Below are positions 27,005-38,750 of a stretch of DNA of 64,000 nt, in pieces (position 1 is the stretch's first letter; every line of letters starts with the position of its first letter). This stretch comes from Nitrosopumilus sp. b1 (GTDB taxonomy: Archaea > Thermoproteota > Nitrososphaeria > Nitrososphaerales > Nitrosopumilaceae), in NCBI RefSeq assembly GCF_014078545.1, contig NZ_MU078717.1, forward strand, positions 1 through 64,000. Reading direction: 5' to 3'. Both the position numbers and the translations under genes were made by a program. Below the pieces are notes generated by a model. That model did no database searches. It was not told the DNA's origin and was given only the letters and a program-made list of their open reading frames with translations.

Positions 27005-27628
27005 ATGAAATCACAAATGATTTTGATGATTGCTATTGTGGGAATCATTGTAACAGTCCCATCTGCATTTGCAGAGCCTGAAACAATGCATAGGCCCCAT
27101 AAGGTAATCGAAGTGACTGGATTTGAGGGAACAATCCAGATTACTGATGATTCCGATAGAAAATCCCTAAAAGAGCAAATTACGGAATCACTATCTGATG
27201 CAGCATCATTATTTCCCGAAGCAAAACGCGCAGGAATTGGTATTGCTGTAAACGAAGACGGCGAGAAATTCGTCGTATGGAAGGTAGTTGAGGTTGATTT
27301 TGATTCTGATAGTAAAACCAGAACAAAGACAATTCATGTAGTAGATGCAGCCGACATTTCTAACACTGCCTCTGTCTCATTTGAGATGGACAATTCTATG
27401 AGAATTGAAAAGATGACAGACAGACTAGATAGAAAGATTGACAGAATTACAGAAAAGTTCGGTGATTCCACTGGAGATCCTGTAAAAGACGCATTGATTA
27501 CTGAAATGTTATCTGCAATGGAGAATTTACGAAATGCTGTCTCTGAAGGGGACTTTGAATCTGCAAAGGACCTAAAGCAGCAAGTAAAAGATATTCGGGA
27601 TCAAATAAAGAACATTCCAAGGGAATAA
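27005..27628 (+). CDS. Secreted PepSY-like / helical hypothetical protein
   Basis: A 207-residue protein with a signal peptide (MILMIAIVGIIVTVPSAFAE). A domain with IGIAVNEDGEKFVVWKVVEVDFDSDSKTRTKTIHVVDAADI resembles PepSY-type inhibitory modules. A C-terminal charged helical region follows (KMTDRLDRKIDRITEK … DLKQQVKDIRDQIKNIP). A TATA-like CCTTAAATG at about 26973-26981 fits a leaderless ATG 27005. The PepSY resemblance is by eye only. Confidence 0.65.
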   Translation: MKSQMILMIAIVGIIVTVPSAFAEPETMHRPHKVIEVTGFEGTIQITDDSDRKSLKEQITESLSDAASLFPEAKRAGIGIAVNEDGEKFVVWKVVEVDFDSDSKTRTKTIHVVDAADISNTASVSFEMDNSMRIEKMTDRLDRKIDRITEKFGDSTGDPVKDALITEMLSAMENLRNAVSEGDFESAKDLKQQVKDIRDQIKNIPRE

Positions 27629-27643
27629 TTCCCTTTTTTCTTT

Positions 27644-27838
27644 TTAATATCTTGATTTTTTTACTGTAGCTACTTTTTTCTGTGAGAATACTGCCTTTTT
27701 CTTCTTTGCAGATGGCTCTATCTTGTCTTCTTTTACTGCCTTGCCACTTCTCCTTGCAGCCTTTTTTACCTTGATTCTCATCTTTTGGTTTTTTTGATTC
27801 TTTTTTATCTCCTCAGAGGATGCGTTTCTTGATACCAT
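27644..27838 (-). CDS. Small lysine-rich protein
   Basis: A 64-residue strongly basic protein (VKKAARRSGKAVKEDKIEPSAKKKKAVFSQKKVATVKKSRY), low in hydrophobics and probably disordered. It could be a nucleic-acid-binding tail-like protein, but composition alone supports that. It is convergent with the preceding secreted-protein gene. Coding status is moderately supported by the lack of any other frame. Confidence 0.45.
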   Translation of the reverse strand: MVSRNASSEEIKKNQKNQKMRIKVKKAARRSGKAVKEDKIEPSAKKKKAVFSQKKVATVKKSRY

Positions 27839-27929
27839 GACTATACTATGTTATCACAACTAAAAAGCCTGACTATGTTGCATCAAACTTTCGAACTGAT
27901 AAAATAGAAGCTCCTTTGATCAAATGATA

Positions 27930-28331
27930 ATGTCAGATAGGGGTAGTTACCGTAAGCCATTTCGACATAGATTTGGCCCAAAGAAATTCAAGCAGCCAGC
28001 CCCTACAATGGAGGATAAGATCAAGAGTTTTGTAATTAGAAACTCTCGAAATGGATTCTTTACCAAAGTAAATACTCTATCATTCAAGTTTGAGATAACA
28101 AAGGATGAGGCATGGAGCCTAGCTGGCGGGTTATTGGCTGATAATGTTTTGGAATGCACCCATGATGAACGTGGCGATGCAAAGCTTTGTGAGGCTGGAA
28201 AGCTAGATGAAGTGCAGCAAAAGGAATATTCCAGAATGGGTGCAAAGAAGAATCAAAATCCTAAATCCAAAAAACTAGAGATTAATTCCTCTAAAAACCA
28301 TACAAACCATGAAGCGATGCAAGTGGGCTGA
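27930..28331 (+). CDS. Basic hypothetical protein, possible nucleic-acid binding
   Basis: A 133-residue protein (ATG 27930; ATG 27924 also possible) with a basic N-terminus (RGSYRKPFRHRFGPKKFKQ). A helical domain follows (DKIKSFVIRNSRNGFFTKVNTLSFKFEITKDEAWSLAGGLLADNVLEC) with winged-helix-like pattern, then a lysine-rich tail. A TATA-like CTGATAAAATAG lies at about 27896-27907. Its 3' end overlaps the start of the tag gene by 23 bp, so the two are probably co-transcribed. The function is unknown. Confidence 0.6.
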   Translation: MSDRGSYRKPFRHRFGPKKFKQPAPTMEDKIKSFVIRNSRNGFFTKVNTLSFKFEITKDEAWSLAGGLLADNVLECTHDERGDAKLCEAGKLDEVQQKEYSRMGAKKNQNPKSKKLEINSSKNHTNHEAMQVG

Positions 28332-28854
28332 ATCAGAACCAAATGTAACATATCACGATACAGAATGGGGTATTCCAGTTCATGATGACAGAAAACTCTT
28401 TGAGATGTTGATACTGGAAGGCGCGCAAGCTGGATTGTCCTGGGTTACCATTCTAAAAAGAAGGGAAACGTATCGTGCAGCATTTTACAACTTTGATGCA
28501 TCAAAGTTATCAAAATTTACTCAAAGAGATGTCAATCGACTTTTAAAGGATGAAGGAATTATTCGAAACAAACTCAAAGTGAGCTCTGCAATAAACAATG
28601 CAAAAAGATTCCTAGAGGTGCAATCAGAATTTGGATCCTTTGATAAGTACATCTGGGAATTTGTTGATTACACTCCAATTAAAAACAAATTCAAGAATGC
28701 ATCGGAGATTCCTGCATCCACTACTCTATCCGATAGAATAAGCCAAGATCTGAAAAAAAGAGGCTTTAACTTTGTTGGAAGTACAATCTGTTATGCATTT
28801 ATGCAGGCTGTAGGAATTGTAAATGATCACACGGTTGATTGTTTTAGGTATTAA
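28309..28854 (+). CDS. tag: DNA-3-methyladenine glycosylase I (Tag)
   Basis: A 181-residue Tag-family base-excision glycosylase. The zinc-snap residues are visible: Cys4 (MKRCKWAES), His16 (YHDTEWGIPVHDD) and the C-terminal pair in NDHTVDCFRY. The HhH region lies in KDEGIIRNKLKVSSAINNAKRF. It excises 3-methyladenine from alkylated DNA. The start lies inside the preceding gene's 3' end, so translation is probably coupled. A second alkylation-repair gene (O6-alkylguanine methyltransferase) is at 59.4 kb. Confidence 0.93.
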   Translation: MKRCKWAESEPNVTYHDTEWGIPVHDDRKLFEMLILEGAQAGLSWVTILKRRETYRAAFYNFDASKLSKFTQRDVNRLLKDEGIIRNKLKVSSAINNAKRFLEVQSEFGSFDKYIWEFVDYTPIKNKFKNASEIPASTTLSDRISQDLKKRGFNFVGSTICYAFMQAVGIVNDHTVDCFRY

Positions 28855-28856
28855 GC

Positions 28857-29411
28857 TCAATCAAGATTAATTGGTCTTTGGTGTTTCTCTTTTAGAATTT
28901 CATTTATCCCTTTGATGATGCTTTCAATTTTTGGATAATCTGATTTTTTTTCTACCAAATCATTTTTAATTATTCGTAGATAGTGCAATATTTTGTTAGT
29001 TGCCTTTTTTCTTTTGTTCTTAGATATCATGGAACTATCAAGTGATTTCAGATTTGCAGAAATGTCACATAATTTTATCAACTTTGCCTCAAACGGAGCC
29101 CCTTGAAGCTGCTTTACATATTGTTCTTCAATTTCTTTTTTAGGCAAATTATTGTCTTTTGACAATGTTGATACAAGTACTGCAACACGCTGCCCGAATC
29201 TTTCATAGATATCATCAAATGTTGTTTCTGTTGATTCTATGACATCATGAAGCCAAGCAGCACATAAAACATCATCATCAGTTACTCCAAGACTCTTTAG
29301 TCTGCTGACTACTGCCTCTAGGTGAATTATATCGGGCGTTATCCCGTCTGCTCTGGTCTTTCCTTTGTGTTTTTCTCTAGCGTATAGATATGCGGTTTCT
29401 GGTTTTGTCAT
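28857..29411 (-). CDS. HD-domain phosphohydrolase (SpoT/MESH1-like)
   Basis: A 184-residue HD-superfamily hydrolase. YAREKHKGKTRADGITPDIIHLEAVV … AAWLHDVIESTETTFDDI matches the manganese-dependent ppGpp-hydrolase type (H…HD…D), and AKLIKLCDISANLKSL gives the later Asp-containing motif. No synthetase or TGS domain is attached. A small alarmone or NADPH-type pyrophosphatase is one possibility, but the substrate cannot be read from sequence. Confidence 0.8.
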   Translation of the reverse strand: MTKPETAYLYAREKHKGKTRADGITPDIIHLEAVVSRLKSLGVTDDDVLCAAWLHDVIESTETTFDDIYERFGQRVAVLVSTLSKDNNLPKKEIEEQYVKQLQGAPFEAKLIKLCDISANLKSLDSSMISKNKRKKATNKILHYLRIIKNDLVEKKSDYPKIESIIKGINEILKEKHQRPINLD

Positions 29412-29501
29412 AATTTTTCAATGTTTATTCCTCACTTAATCTATGCTGTGATGACATCTCTTCAAAAAATAAATTAAATACATGAAACTCTAAATTTTAT
29501 C

Positions 29502-29678
29502 ATGACAAAAAGCATTAGCTGTAAAGATGCAGGAAAGGACTGTTCTTGGTCTGCATCTGCAAAAACAGAATCTGAACTAATGGAAAAGGTAACTGCACAC
29601 GTAAAGACAGATCATAAGGAGATAGAGCTTACACCAGAAAACATTGCTGGAATAAAATCCCTCATAAAAGAATCCTAA
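29502..29678 (+). CDS. DUF1059-family small protein
   Basis: A 58-residue protein (MTKSISCKDAGKDCSWSASA…) matching the DUF1059 pattern: two N-terminal cysteines, KTESELMEKVTAHVKTDH, and a terminal helix. A TATA-like AATTAAATAC at about 29470-29480 fits a leaderless ATG. The function of the family is not known. The Cys-Cys-His arrangement may bind a metal. Confidence 0.82.
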   Translation: MTKSISCKDAGKDCSWSASAKTESELMEKVTAHVKTDHKEIELTPENIAGIKSLIKES

Positions 29679-29716
29679 TCAAATACGGTTCCTTACATTT
29701 AATCTTGGAATTCTAG

Positions 29717-29836
29717 CTATTCAGGTGAAGAATTTGGGTTGTGCTTTTTACAATAGTAGCGTGTTACAGTTCCCTTTCCTTTTTCCTGAGAATAGCTCCA
29801 AGAGGCAGGCTCACCACAAACATAGCACACTACCAT
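29717..29836 (-). CDS. 39-residue zinc-finger miniprotein
   Basis: The minus strand encodes a 39-residue protein with C4-x2-C7 (MVVCYVCGEPASW) and C29-x2-H32 (YYCKKH), a complete four-ligand zinc site. A TATA-like AAGTTAAAC on the minus strand (about 29857-29866) is 25 nt before the ATG. The opposing plus-strand frame has no such support. The function is unknown. Confidence 0.65.
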   Translation of the reverse strand: MVVCYVCGEPASWSYSQEKGKGTVTRYYCKKHNPNSSPE

Positions 29837-29956
29837 GGTACTCACCAAATGAAATCAAGTTTAACTTTTTTGTTGGATTCTCGTCAATTGATGTCATAAT
29901 ACTTGCGCAAAAAAGTGTGAAAAAACTTAACTGATTTGAATTCATAAAATTCTGTT

Positions 29957-30697
29957 ATGGGTTTGTTGGACAGATTAAGTCGTACGTTTGACGAGTACGG
30001 ATACGACCTAGATGGTTATGACATAAATGGTTATGACAAGAAAGGATACGACAAAAACGGGTATGACAAGGATGGATATGACAAAAATGGTTATGACAAA
30101 AAAGGGTTTAACAAAAAAGGCTTCGACAAAAAAGGCTTCGACAAAAAAGGGTACGACAAAAGAGGATACAAAGACGGATATGACGAAGATGGATTTAATT
30201 TCAAGGGTTACAATAAGGATGGGTTTAACAGAAATGGTTATGACAAGAAAGGATACGATAAAGACGGATATGACAATCGGGGCTTTTCTATAGTTGGAAT
30301 TCACATCGACACAAAAACTACTTTTGATAAAGAGGGGTTTAACAAAAAAGGATACGACAAAAACGGGTATAACAAAAATGGATATGACAAAAAAGGATAC
30401 GACAAAGAAGGGTATAACAAAAATGGTTATGACAAAAAAGGCTTCGACAAAAACGGGTTTGACAAAAATGGATATGACAAAAACGGATATGACCTAGACG
30501 GGTATGATGAAAACGGATACGATAAAGACGGGTACGACAGTAACGGATTTGATCAAAATGGATACGACCGTAATGGGTATGACGAAGACGGATACGACAG
30601 TAACGGATTTGATCAAAATGGATATGATCACCTAGGTTACGACAAAGAAGGATACAATCAAGAAGGATACAATAAATTCAATAAAAAAAAAGTCTAG
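29957..30697 (+). CDS. GYDKx pentapeptide-repeat protein
   Basis: A 246-residue protein. After MGLLDRLSRTFDEY it consists of 43 copies of a five-residue unit G-[Y/F]-[D/N]-x-x (commonly GYDKN, GYDKK, GYDKD): 20 copies, a 13-residue break (GIHIDTKTTFDKE), then 23 copies, ending NKFNKKKV. There is no signal peptide and no cysteine. The 15-bp DNA units vary at synonymous positions, so the peptide is under selection rather than freshly duplicated. A TATA-like AAACTTAAC at 29923-29931 fits the ATG. Composition (Asp/Asn, Lys, Tyr, Gly) suggests a calcium-binding or adhesive/condensate-forming solenoid. The function is unknown. Confidence 0.8.
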   Translation: MGLLDRLSRTFDEYGYDLDGYDINGYDKKGYDKNGYDKDGYDKNGYDKKGFNKKGFDKKGFDKKGYDKRGYKDGYDEDGFNFKGYNKDGFNRNGYDKKGYDKDGYDNRGFSIVGIHIDTKTTFDKEGFNKKGYDKNGYNKNGYDKKGYDKEGYNKNGYDKKGFDKNGFDKNGYDKNGYDLDGYDENGYDKDGYDSNGFDQNGYDRNGYDEDGYDSNGFDQNGYDHLGYDKEGYNQEGYNKFNKKKV

Positions 30698-30785
30698 TAA
30701 AATAATTCAACACAGAAGGCGGATATCAGAAGAAAGACTATTGAGTTATAACGAGAAGATACCTCTTGATTCGAATCGCCAATAT

Positions 30786-33650
<2,865 letters not shown>

Positions 33651-33654
33651 TGTA

Positions 33655-36336
33655 TCATCCTAAAATCATTGACTTTGCCTTTTGGATTGCAGCGTCTTTT
33701 TTAGATGTGTCTTTTCCTCCACCTTGCGCAAATTTTGCATCTCCACCGCCTGAACCGCCTAAAATCCCAGCAATCTCCCTTGCAATATCGCCTGCTTTCA
33801 TGCCTGATTCCTCCCCACAGTATACAATCGCACGAATTGTTGGACCTGATTCAAAAATTCCACAATATGCCGCCTTTGATTCTGATTGAATCAGTTTTTT
33901 ACCAAAATTGATGTGAAAGAATTCATCAAAATTCTCACTGAATGTAAAGCATCTCTTTTCCTTTACCGTTACCTCTTCTAGATTTCCAGACTCTCCTGCA
34001 GATACTCGCTCAAGCAAAACTGGAATCAACTCCCTTGCTTTTTGTTTTTGTTCTTCTCTTTGCTTTTCTAGCTTCTCTCTGTTTGCAGCTAACTCCTTTT
34101 CTTTTGCAGCTAGTTCCTTTTGTTCTGTAATGTATTGATGTGCTGTTTCACCTGATACAAACTCTAATCTGACAACTCCATCCTGGATTCTCTTTGTTTT
34201 TGTAATCTTTATGAGATCAATGTCTCCTGTCTTTTTTACATGCGTTCCACCACAGGCTTCAACATCAAAGTCCTCAATGGATACGATTCTAACTGACTTT
34301 ACTGGAACAACTCCTCCCTGGTAAATTCTGAATCCGTACTTTTGCTCTGCAGTTCCTCTGTCATAGTAGTCAATTGATATTGGCATGTTCTTTTTTACAA
34401 TGCTGTTTGCCTTTTTCTCAATCTTTTGAATCTCCGAATCAGTCAGTGCAGAGTGGTGCGTGATGTCTAGTCTTGCATGATCTGCTTCTTTGAATGCAGA
34501 GTGCTGCCAAACCCAAGAGCCCAGCACATTGCGTGATGAAGAGTTTAGAACATGTGTGCTTGAGTGATTCTTTGTAATGTTTCCACGTCTAGTTGCATCG
34601 ACCTTACATGTAACTGTCTCTCCTTCCTTTGGTGTTCCACCCTGCAGCTGGTGCACTACAACATCGCCATGTTTGTTTACATCAATCACTTTGAATCCAG
34701 CTATACTACCATAGTCTGGTTCCTGTCCTCCACCTCTAGCGTAAAATGAAGTTCTATCCAATACTATGGAGTCATCAAAAACTTTGAGAACTTTAGCATC
34801 AAATTCCATTGGGTCGTCTTTGTAAAATAACATGTCAGTTTCTGGGAGGCCCTCCAAGGGAAGATGCTCAATTGTCTTTTTCTTTTCTGATTGGTGCAAA
34901 TCTGATAATTTTGAGTAAAACGTAGAGGGAATCTCTGAAATTACCTGCAATTCCTTGAGATAATCAGGCGTGATTCCGTCTGATTCGTACATTGTGATTA
35001 GCTCATCGACACTAGGAACCTTCTTCTTTGCACGAAGATTGTTTGCAATCTTTTCCATTCTGGATTTTGATTCCTCATACCTGCTTGATTCAACCTTGAT
35101 AATCTTCTTGACGTCCTCTCTTGCTCCATCAAGCTCAGGATATGTCTCCTTTAGATAGTCTACATGTGTATCAATAAGATCATCAATGTCTAGTTTTAGC
35201 TTCATGTTATCCATCGTTCCAATAATTCTTCGTAGCATCATTCGCAAGTTGTAACCTCCACCAACGTTGCTGGGTAATGCCCCATCTGATATTGCAAAGA
35301 TTAGTGTGCGCAAGTGATCAGCAATCAGATATGCACCTTCAATTGGTGTGATGATTCGCCTTAGCTGCTCATCCGTTAGCCCAGAATTTTTTATTGCAAC
35401 CTTTCTTACATCAGTCAAGTCCTCAAAGTTATCCAAATTCTTTGCAATCTCTGTAAAGTATTTTGTAAGTAATGTGGAATCTGAATCAATTCCAATCTTT
35501 TCAAACAATTTATTTGTAATCGGGCCAAAGCAGCAATCATATGCAGTAGGTGTACCCATTGTAATCCATGCAAATCTCTCAAGACCTGCCCCCATGTCAA
35601 TTACTTTTTGGTCCAGTGTAGTTGCGTTGTTTAGCTCACCCTGAAATTCTGTAAACACTGCATTTCCAATCTCTAATCCCCTGACAAAATATTCCAGTGA
35701 TGATCCAAATGAACCGCCGCCTTCCCAAACATCTTCAACAAAGACAACTTCGTCTCTCTTTATACCAAATTGATCAGTAAGTAATCTAAAATCCAAATCA
35801 ACACACTCATCCTTCCAGTATCCTTGAGAGTTTGGAACAGAGTGCTGACCAATCATACAAAAGCTAGAAAAGTGTCTTCCAGTGACGCCGACATTTTCCA
35901 AGTCCTTGAATCTAAGGCATGTCTGCGGAACAACTAACGGGTTTGCAGGAAACTCAAAGACAACTTTTGAACCCATTATTCTTTGAAAGTCTACAATTGA
36001 TGCAATGGTAAAGAAGAGATCATCTCGCCATCTGCACACTACTGGATATCTATTCACTGATGTGTGACCATTTTTTACAAAGAATGACTCTACCTGCTTC
36101 CATGATTCTGTATAATCAAATCTCTTGCTTGTAGGGGGATTTCCTATGAAGGAGTAGGTATCAGAGCCATGGTCAGGGCAATGAATTCTATTTGCATCCA
36201 GAGTCCAAAAGAATCTCTTGCATGTGGCACATGACTTGCGCTCAAATCCTTGCTCTTCGAATAGTTTTACCTTGTAGTACCTATCAGAATCCGCTGAAAA
36301 TTTTGCTAAAATCTCTTTTTTCCCCAATATCTGCAC
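33655..36336 (-). CDS. alaS: Alanyl-tRNA synthetase
   Basis: An 893-residue archaeal AlaRS. It has a cysteine-containing N-terminal region (CATCKRFFWTLDANRIHCPDHG), the class II catalytic core ending in VIDMGAGLERFAW, and the editing domain with NHSSTHVLN (HxxxH) and ACGGTHVKKTGDI (CxxxH) as zinc ligands. The C-Ala region carries a glycine-rich AGILGGSGGGDAKFAQGGG. The start is GTG 36336 with a TATA-like TTCTTAATAC upstream. The gene precedes leuS by 4 bp. Confidence 0.97.
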   Translation of the reverse strand: MQILGKKEILAKFSADSDRYYKVKLFEEQGFERKSCATCKRFFWTLDANRIHCPDHGSDTYSFIGNPPTSKRFDYTESWKQVESFFVKNGHTSVNRYPVVCRWRDDLFFTIASIVDFQRIMGSKVVFEFPANPLVVPQTCLRFKDLENVGVTGRHFSSFCMIGQHSVPNSQGYWKDECVDLDFRLLTDQFGIKRDEVVFVEDVWEGGGSFGSSLEYFVRGLEIGNAVFTEFQGELNNATTLDQKVIDMGAGLERFAWITMGTPTAYDCCFGPITNKLFEKIGIDSDSTLLTKYFTEIAKNLDNFEDLTDVRKVAIKNSGLTDEQLRRIITPIEGAYLIADHLRTLIFAISDGALPSNVGGGYNLRMMLRRIIGTMDNMKLKLDIDDLIDTHVDYLKETYPELDGAREDVKKIIKVESSRYEESKSRMEKIANNLRAKKKVPSVDELITMYESDGITPDYLKELQVISEIPSTFYSKLSDLHQSEKKKTIEHLPLEGLPETDMLFYKDDPMEFDAKVLKVFDDSIVLDRTSFYARGGGQEPDYGSIAGFKVIDVNKHGDVVVHQLQGGTPKEGETVTCKVDATRRGNITKNHSSTHVLNSSSRNVLGSWVWQHSAFKEADHARLDITHHSALTDSEIQKIEKKANSIVKKNMPISIDYYDRGTAEQKYGFRIYQGGVVPVKSVRIVSIEDFDVEACGGTHVKKTGDIDLIKITKTKRIQDGVVRLEFVSGETAHQYITEQKELAAKEKELAANREKLEKQREEQKQKARELIPVLLERVSAGESGNLEEVTVKEKRCFTFSENFDEFFHINFGKKLIQSESKAAYCGIFESGPTIRAIVYCGEESGMKAGDIAREIAGILGGSGGGDAKFAQGGGKDTSKKDAAIQKAKSMILG

Positions 36337-36374
36337 TCAATAGGGTCCAGTATTAAGAAATTCCGTCGCTGATT

Positions 36375-38588
36375 TTATTTCATGAACGGAATTATCTTTC
36401 CAGTCTGTGCTATGTGAATTGACTTTTTCTCACTAAGATTCTCAATGTCATTCATCTTGATAGAGCCATCCATTACCGTATACAATGTATTCTCAATGTA
36501 AAATGATCTGGCTGGCATGTACGAATAACTGTAATTACTTCCTTCAAAATGAACGATGGTTCCCTTTTCTTTGAATCCTTTACTGTCAAATCCATAAACA
36601 TAGAATCCATTCCATGTCTTGTATTCTGGTGCTCTAATGCTAGAGCCGGAAATTGAATCAACACTACCTTTGATTGGAATTGACATTATGTTTTTGCCCT
36701 TATCTAGCAACAATGACTTGTGGTTGTAGAGCGCTTCTGAATCAGTTGAGCCATCACCAATCAATATGGTGTCAATCTCCTTTGGATTCTTTAGATCACT
36801 TACATCAAAGAGTGATACCTTGACACCTAATGTCTGGACTCCTCCCCATTGGTTTACCTTTGTGTCGCGTCCAAATCCAATTATGGTATCCTTGTCATAT
36901 GGCTGCAAATAGTTTGAGAATCCTGGAATCTTTAGCTCACCTAGGATCTTTGGCGTGTTAGTTGAAAGATCAATTACAAAGAATGGGTCAATCTGCTCAA
37001 ATGTCACCAAGAATAGCTTGTCACCCATGAATCGAGCAGAAAAGATTCGCTCATTTTCTGCAATCTTTTCCAGCTTTCCTACCGTCTTTAGTGATTCATC
37101 TAGTATGTAGACATTGTTTGATGTTATTGATTCCCTGACTGAAAAAGAGTTTGAAGTTGTAGCAATTCTGAATTTCCCACTGTGCTCATCCATTGAGAAC
37201 TGGTTCAGTGGGTATCCATTCACTTGGCCATTTGCGATGTATTTGAAATTTCCATTATCTAGGTGAATCTTGTGAATCTCAGTCTTTTGTGTGTCTTCTC
37301 TTACCTTTGTATCGTATTCTGCAATCGCTTTGTTGATTTTATCATAGAGTTGGTCTTTTTGCTCCTTTGACATTGCATTGTATGTATCCTGTAAGACCTT
37401 CTCGATTTGGTTCCATTTTGAGAATGAATCCGAATCTGAATCTTGAATTGACTTTATCTCATCTTGAACAGACTGGGGTAATAATGGAACAACTACTAAA
37501 AAGAATCTGTCTTTTTGCATTGCTTCATAGAATGTATGGGGAAGATTCTTTTGATATGTGATAAACAAATTGTCTTCTGAAACAAAAATTGTATTGGAAT
37601 GACCCATCAAGAATGATTCAGAATTTATTAAATCACCAGATACTGAGAACGCGCTTACTGTGTTAAAGTTGTAATTTGGTTCTGGATTTGGAAAGCGGTA
37701 CACATCTGGTGCAAATATTGCATCTTCAGTGATGATTCTTGGAATGATTGGATTATAGTAGTCAACTCCGCTTGTAGTCAAGAGGTAAACTGTGTCATTA
37801 ATCATTCTAGAGTTGTGGTAGTAACCATCAATCTCATATGTATTAATTATCTCTGGATTCTCTTTGTCTGATACATCAATGATTGTGGCAATAGTCTTTG
37901 GGGTGTAGATTCTTTGTGGGATATAGTCATATTCTGCAATTCCCATAGTGTCTCCAGAACCATGATAAAATATCACAAGATTGTCTCCATTTAGAAACAT
38001 GTTTTCTAGGTTTTGTTGTTCAACATCTAGTGCAACTTTGAGTATTACTTTTGCAGATTCTGCTGGATATGCCTCAATTATAGTAAGACTGTTTTGTGAT
38101 AATACGTAAAGATACTTGCCATCTGTTTTGATAAAGTCTGGTTCATCTACATTTTCAACCTGAACATTTGTCTTTGAGAAATCTACACCTGTTCCAACCC
38201 CGCCATCAAATTCATCCACTCCGGCCTGTGGTTCTGCCATTGGTGGAGCTCCCGGTGTTGGTGCAGAGGTTGGCATGGGCTCTGATACTGCTTCTACCAT
38301 TCTTCTTTCTAACATGAGACCATCGTCAAACATGAAAACACCGCCTCCTCTGAATCCACTGTTTAATTGATTTTGAATTACAGATTCAGCTAAATACTCT
38401 TGAACTTCATTATAACTTACAAATTTTATCAGAGAACCCGATTCTTCCATTGAAGAAAACTTTGTAATTGTAGGCTCCTTTACATCAACGTTTTTTGAAA
38501 TAGCATCCTCAGGATCTAGTAGGAGAATAGCTGCAAAGAGACCAACTATGACAATTGCTGCTATGATTCCTAGAACTAGTTTACTCAT
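36375..38588 (-). CDS. Membrane-anchored secreted beta-propeller protein
   Basis: A protein of about 737 residues from ATG 38588 (MSKLVLGIIAAIVIVGLFAAILLL; the TTG at 38600 is less likely given the TATA-like TCTAAATATTC at 38610-38620). A single N-terminal membrane anchor is followed by a proline/alanine linker and a large domain with NVQVENVDEPDFIKTDGKYLYVLS, IIDVSDKENPEII and DVSDLKNPKEID. This matches the archaeal secreted beta-propeller family distantly related to WD40 (PF09826). It is probably exposed on the outer face. The partner is unknown. Confidence 0.85.
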   Translation of the reverse strand: MSKLVLGIIAAIVIVGLFAAILLLDPEDAISKNVDVKEPTITKFSSMEESGSLIKFVSYNEVQEYLAESVIQNQLNSGFRGGGVFMFDDGLMLERRMVEAVSEPMPTSAPTPGAPPMAEPQAGVDEFDGGVGTGVDFSKTNVQVENVDEPDFIKTDGKYLYVLSQNSLTIIEAYPAESAKVILKVALDVEQQNLENMFLNGDNLVIFYHGSGDTMGIAEYDYIPQRIYTPKTIATIIDVSDKENPEIINTYEIDGYYHNSRMINDTVYLLTTSGVDYYNPIIPRIITEDAIFAPDVYRFPNPEPNYNFNTVSAFSVSGDLINSESFLMGHSNTIFVSEDNLFITYQKNLPHTFYEAMQKDRFFLVVVPLLPQSVQDEIKSIQDSDSDSFSKWNQIEKVLQDTYNAMSKEQKDQLYDKINKAIAEYDTKVREDTQKTEIHKIHLDNGNFKYIANGQVNGYPLNQFSMDEHSGKFRIATTSNSFSVRESITSNNVYILDESLKTVGKLEKIAENERIFSARFMGDKLFLVTFEQIDPFFVIDLSTNTPKILGELKIPGFSNYLQPYDKDTIIGFGRDTKVNQWGGVQTLGVKVSLFDVSDLKNPKEIDTILIGDGSTDSEALYNHKSLLLDKGKNIMSIPIKGSVDSISGSSIRAPEYKTWNGFYVYGFDSKGFKEKGTIVHFEGSNYSYSYMPARSFYIENTLYTVMDGSIKMNDIENLSEKKSIHIAQTGKIIPFMK

Positions 38589-38750
38589 ATCGTGCTCCAA
38601 GACAAGTTCGAATATTTAGAACTTGCTCCTATTTTGTCATCGTTTGTTGGAAACATGTCTTTTCAAATATCATATTTGGATAAAGGCTTTGATTAAAACC
38701 AAATTTAATCAAAGGTTATTATGTATCTTTGACAAAATTGATAAGACAAT

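Noticed and set aside
29725-29934. 69-residue plus-strand ORF over the zinc miniprotein
   Set aside because: The opposite strand has a TATA box at proper spacing and a complete zinc site. The plus frame has neither.
30008-30304. Long antisense and alternate-frame ORFs inside the GYDKx repeat gene
   Set aside because: A 15-bp tandem repeat keeps every frame open if one unit lacks stops. These frames have low-complexity products, no promoter spacing and no start context.
29957-30697. Possible CRISPR-like array from the regular 15-bp periodicity
   Set aside because: There are no unique spacers. The periodicity is explained by the coded pentapeptide, with synonymous variation between units.
30762-30785. 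TTCGAATC motif resembling a tRNA T-loop
   Set aside because: Flanking bases cannot form the five-pair T-stem on either strand, and no acceptor or anticodon arms are nearby.
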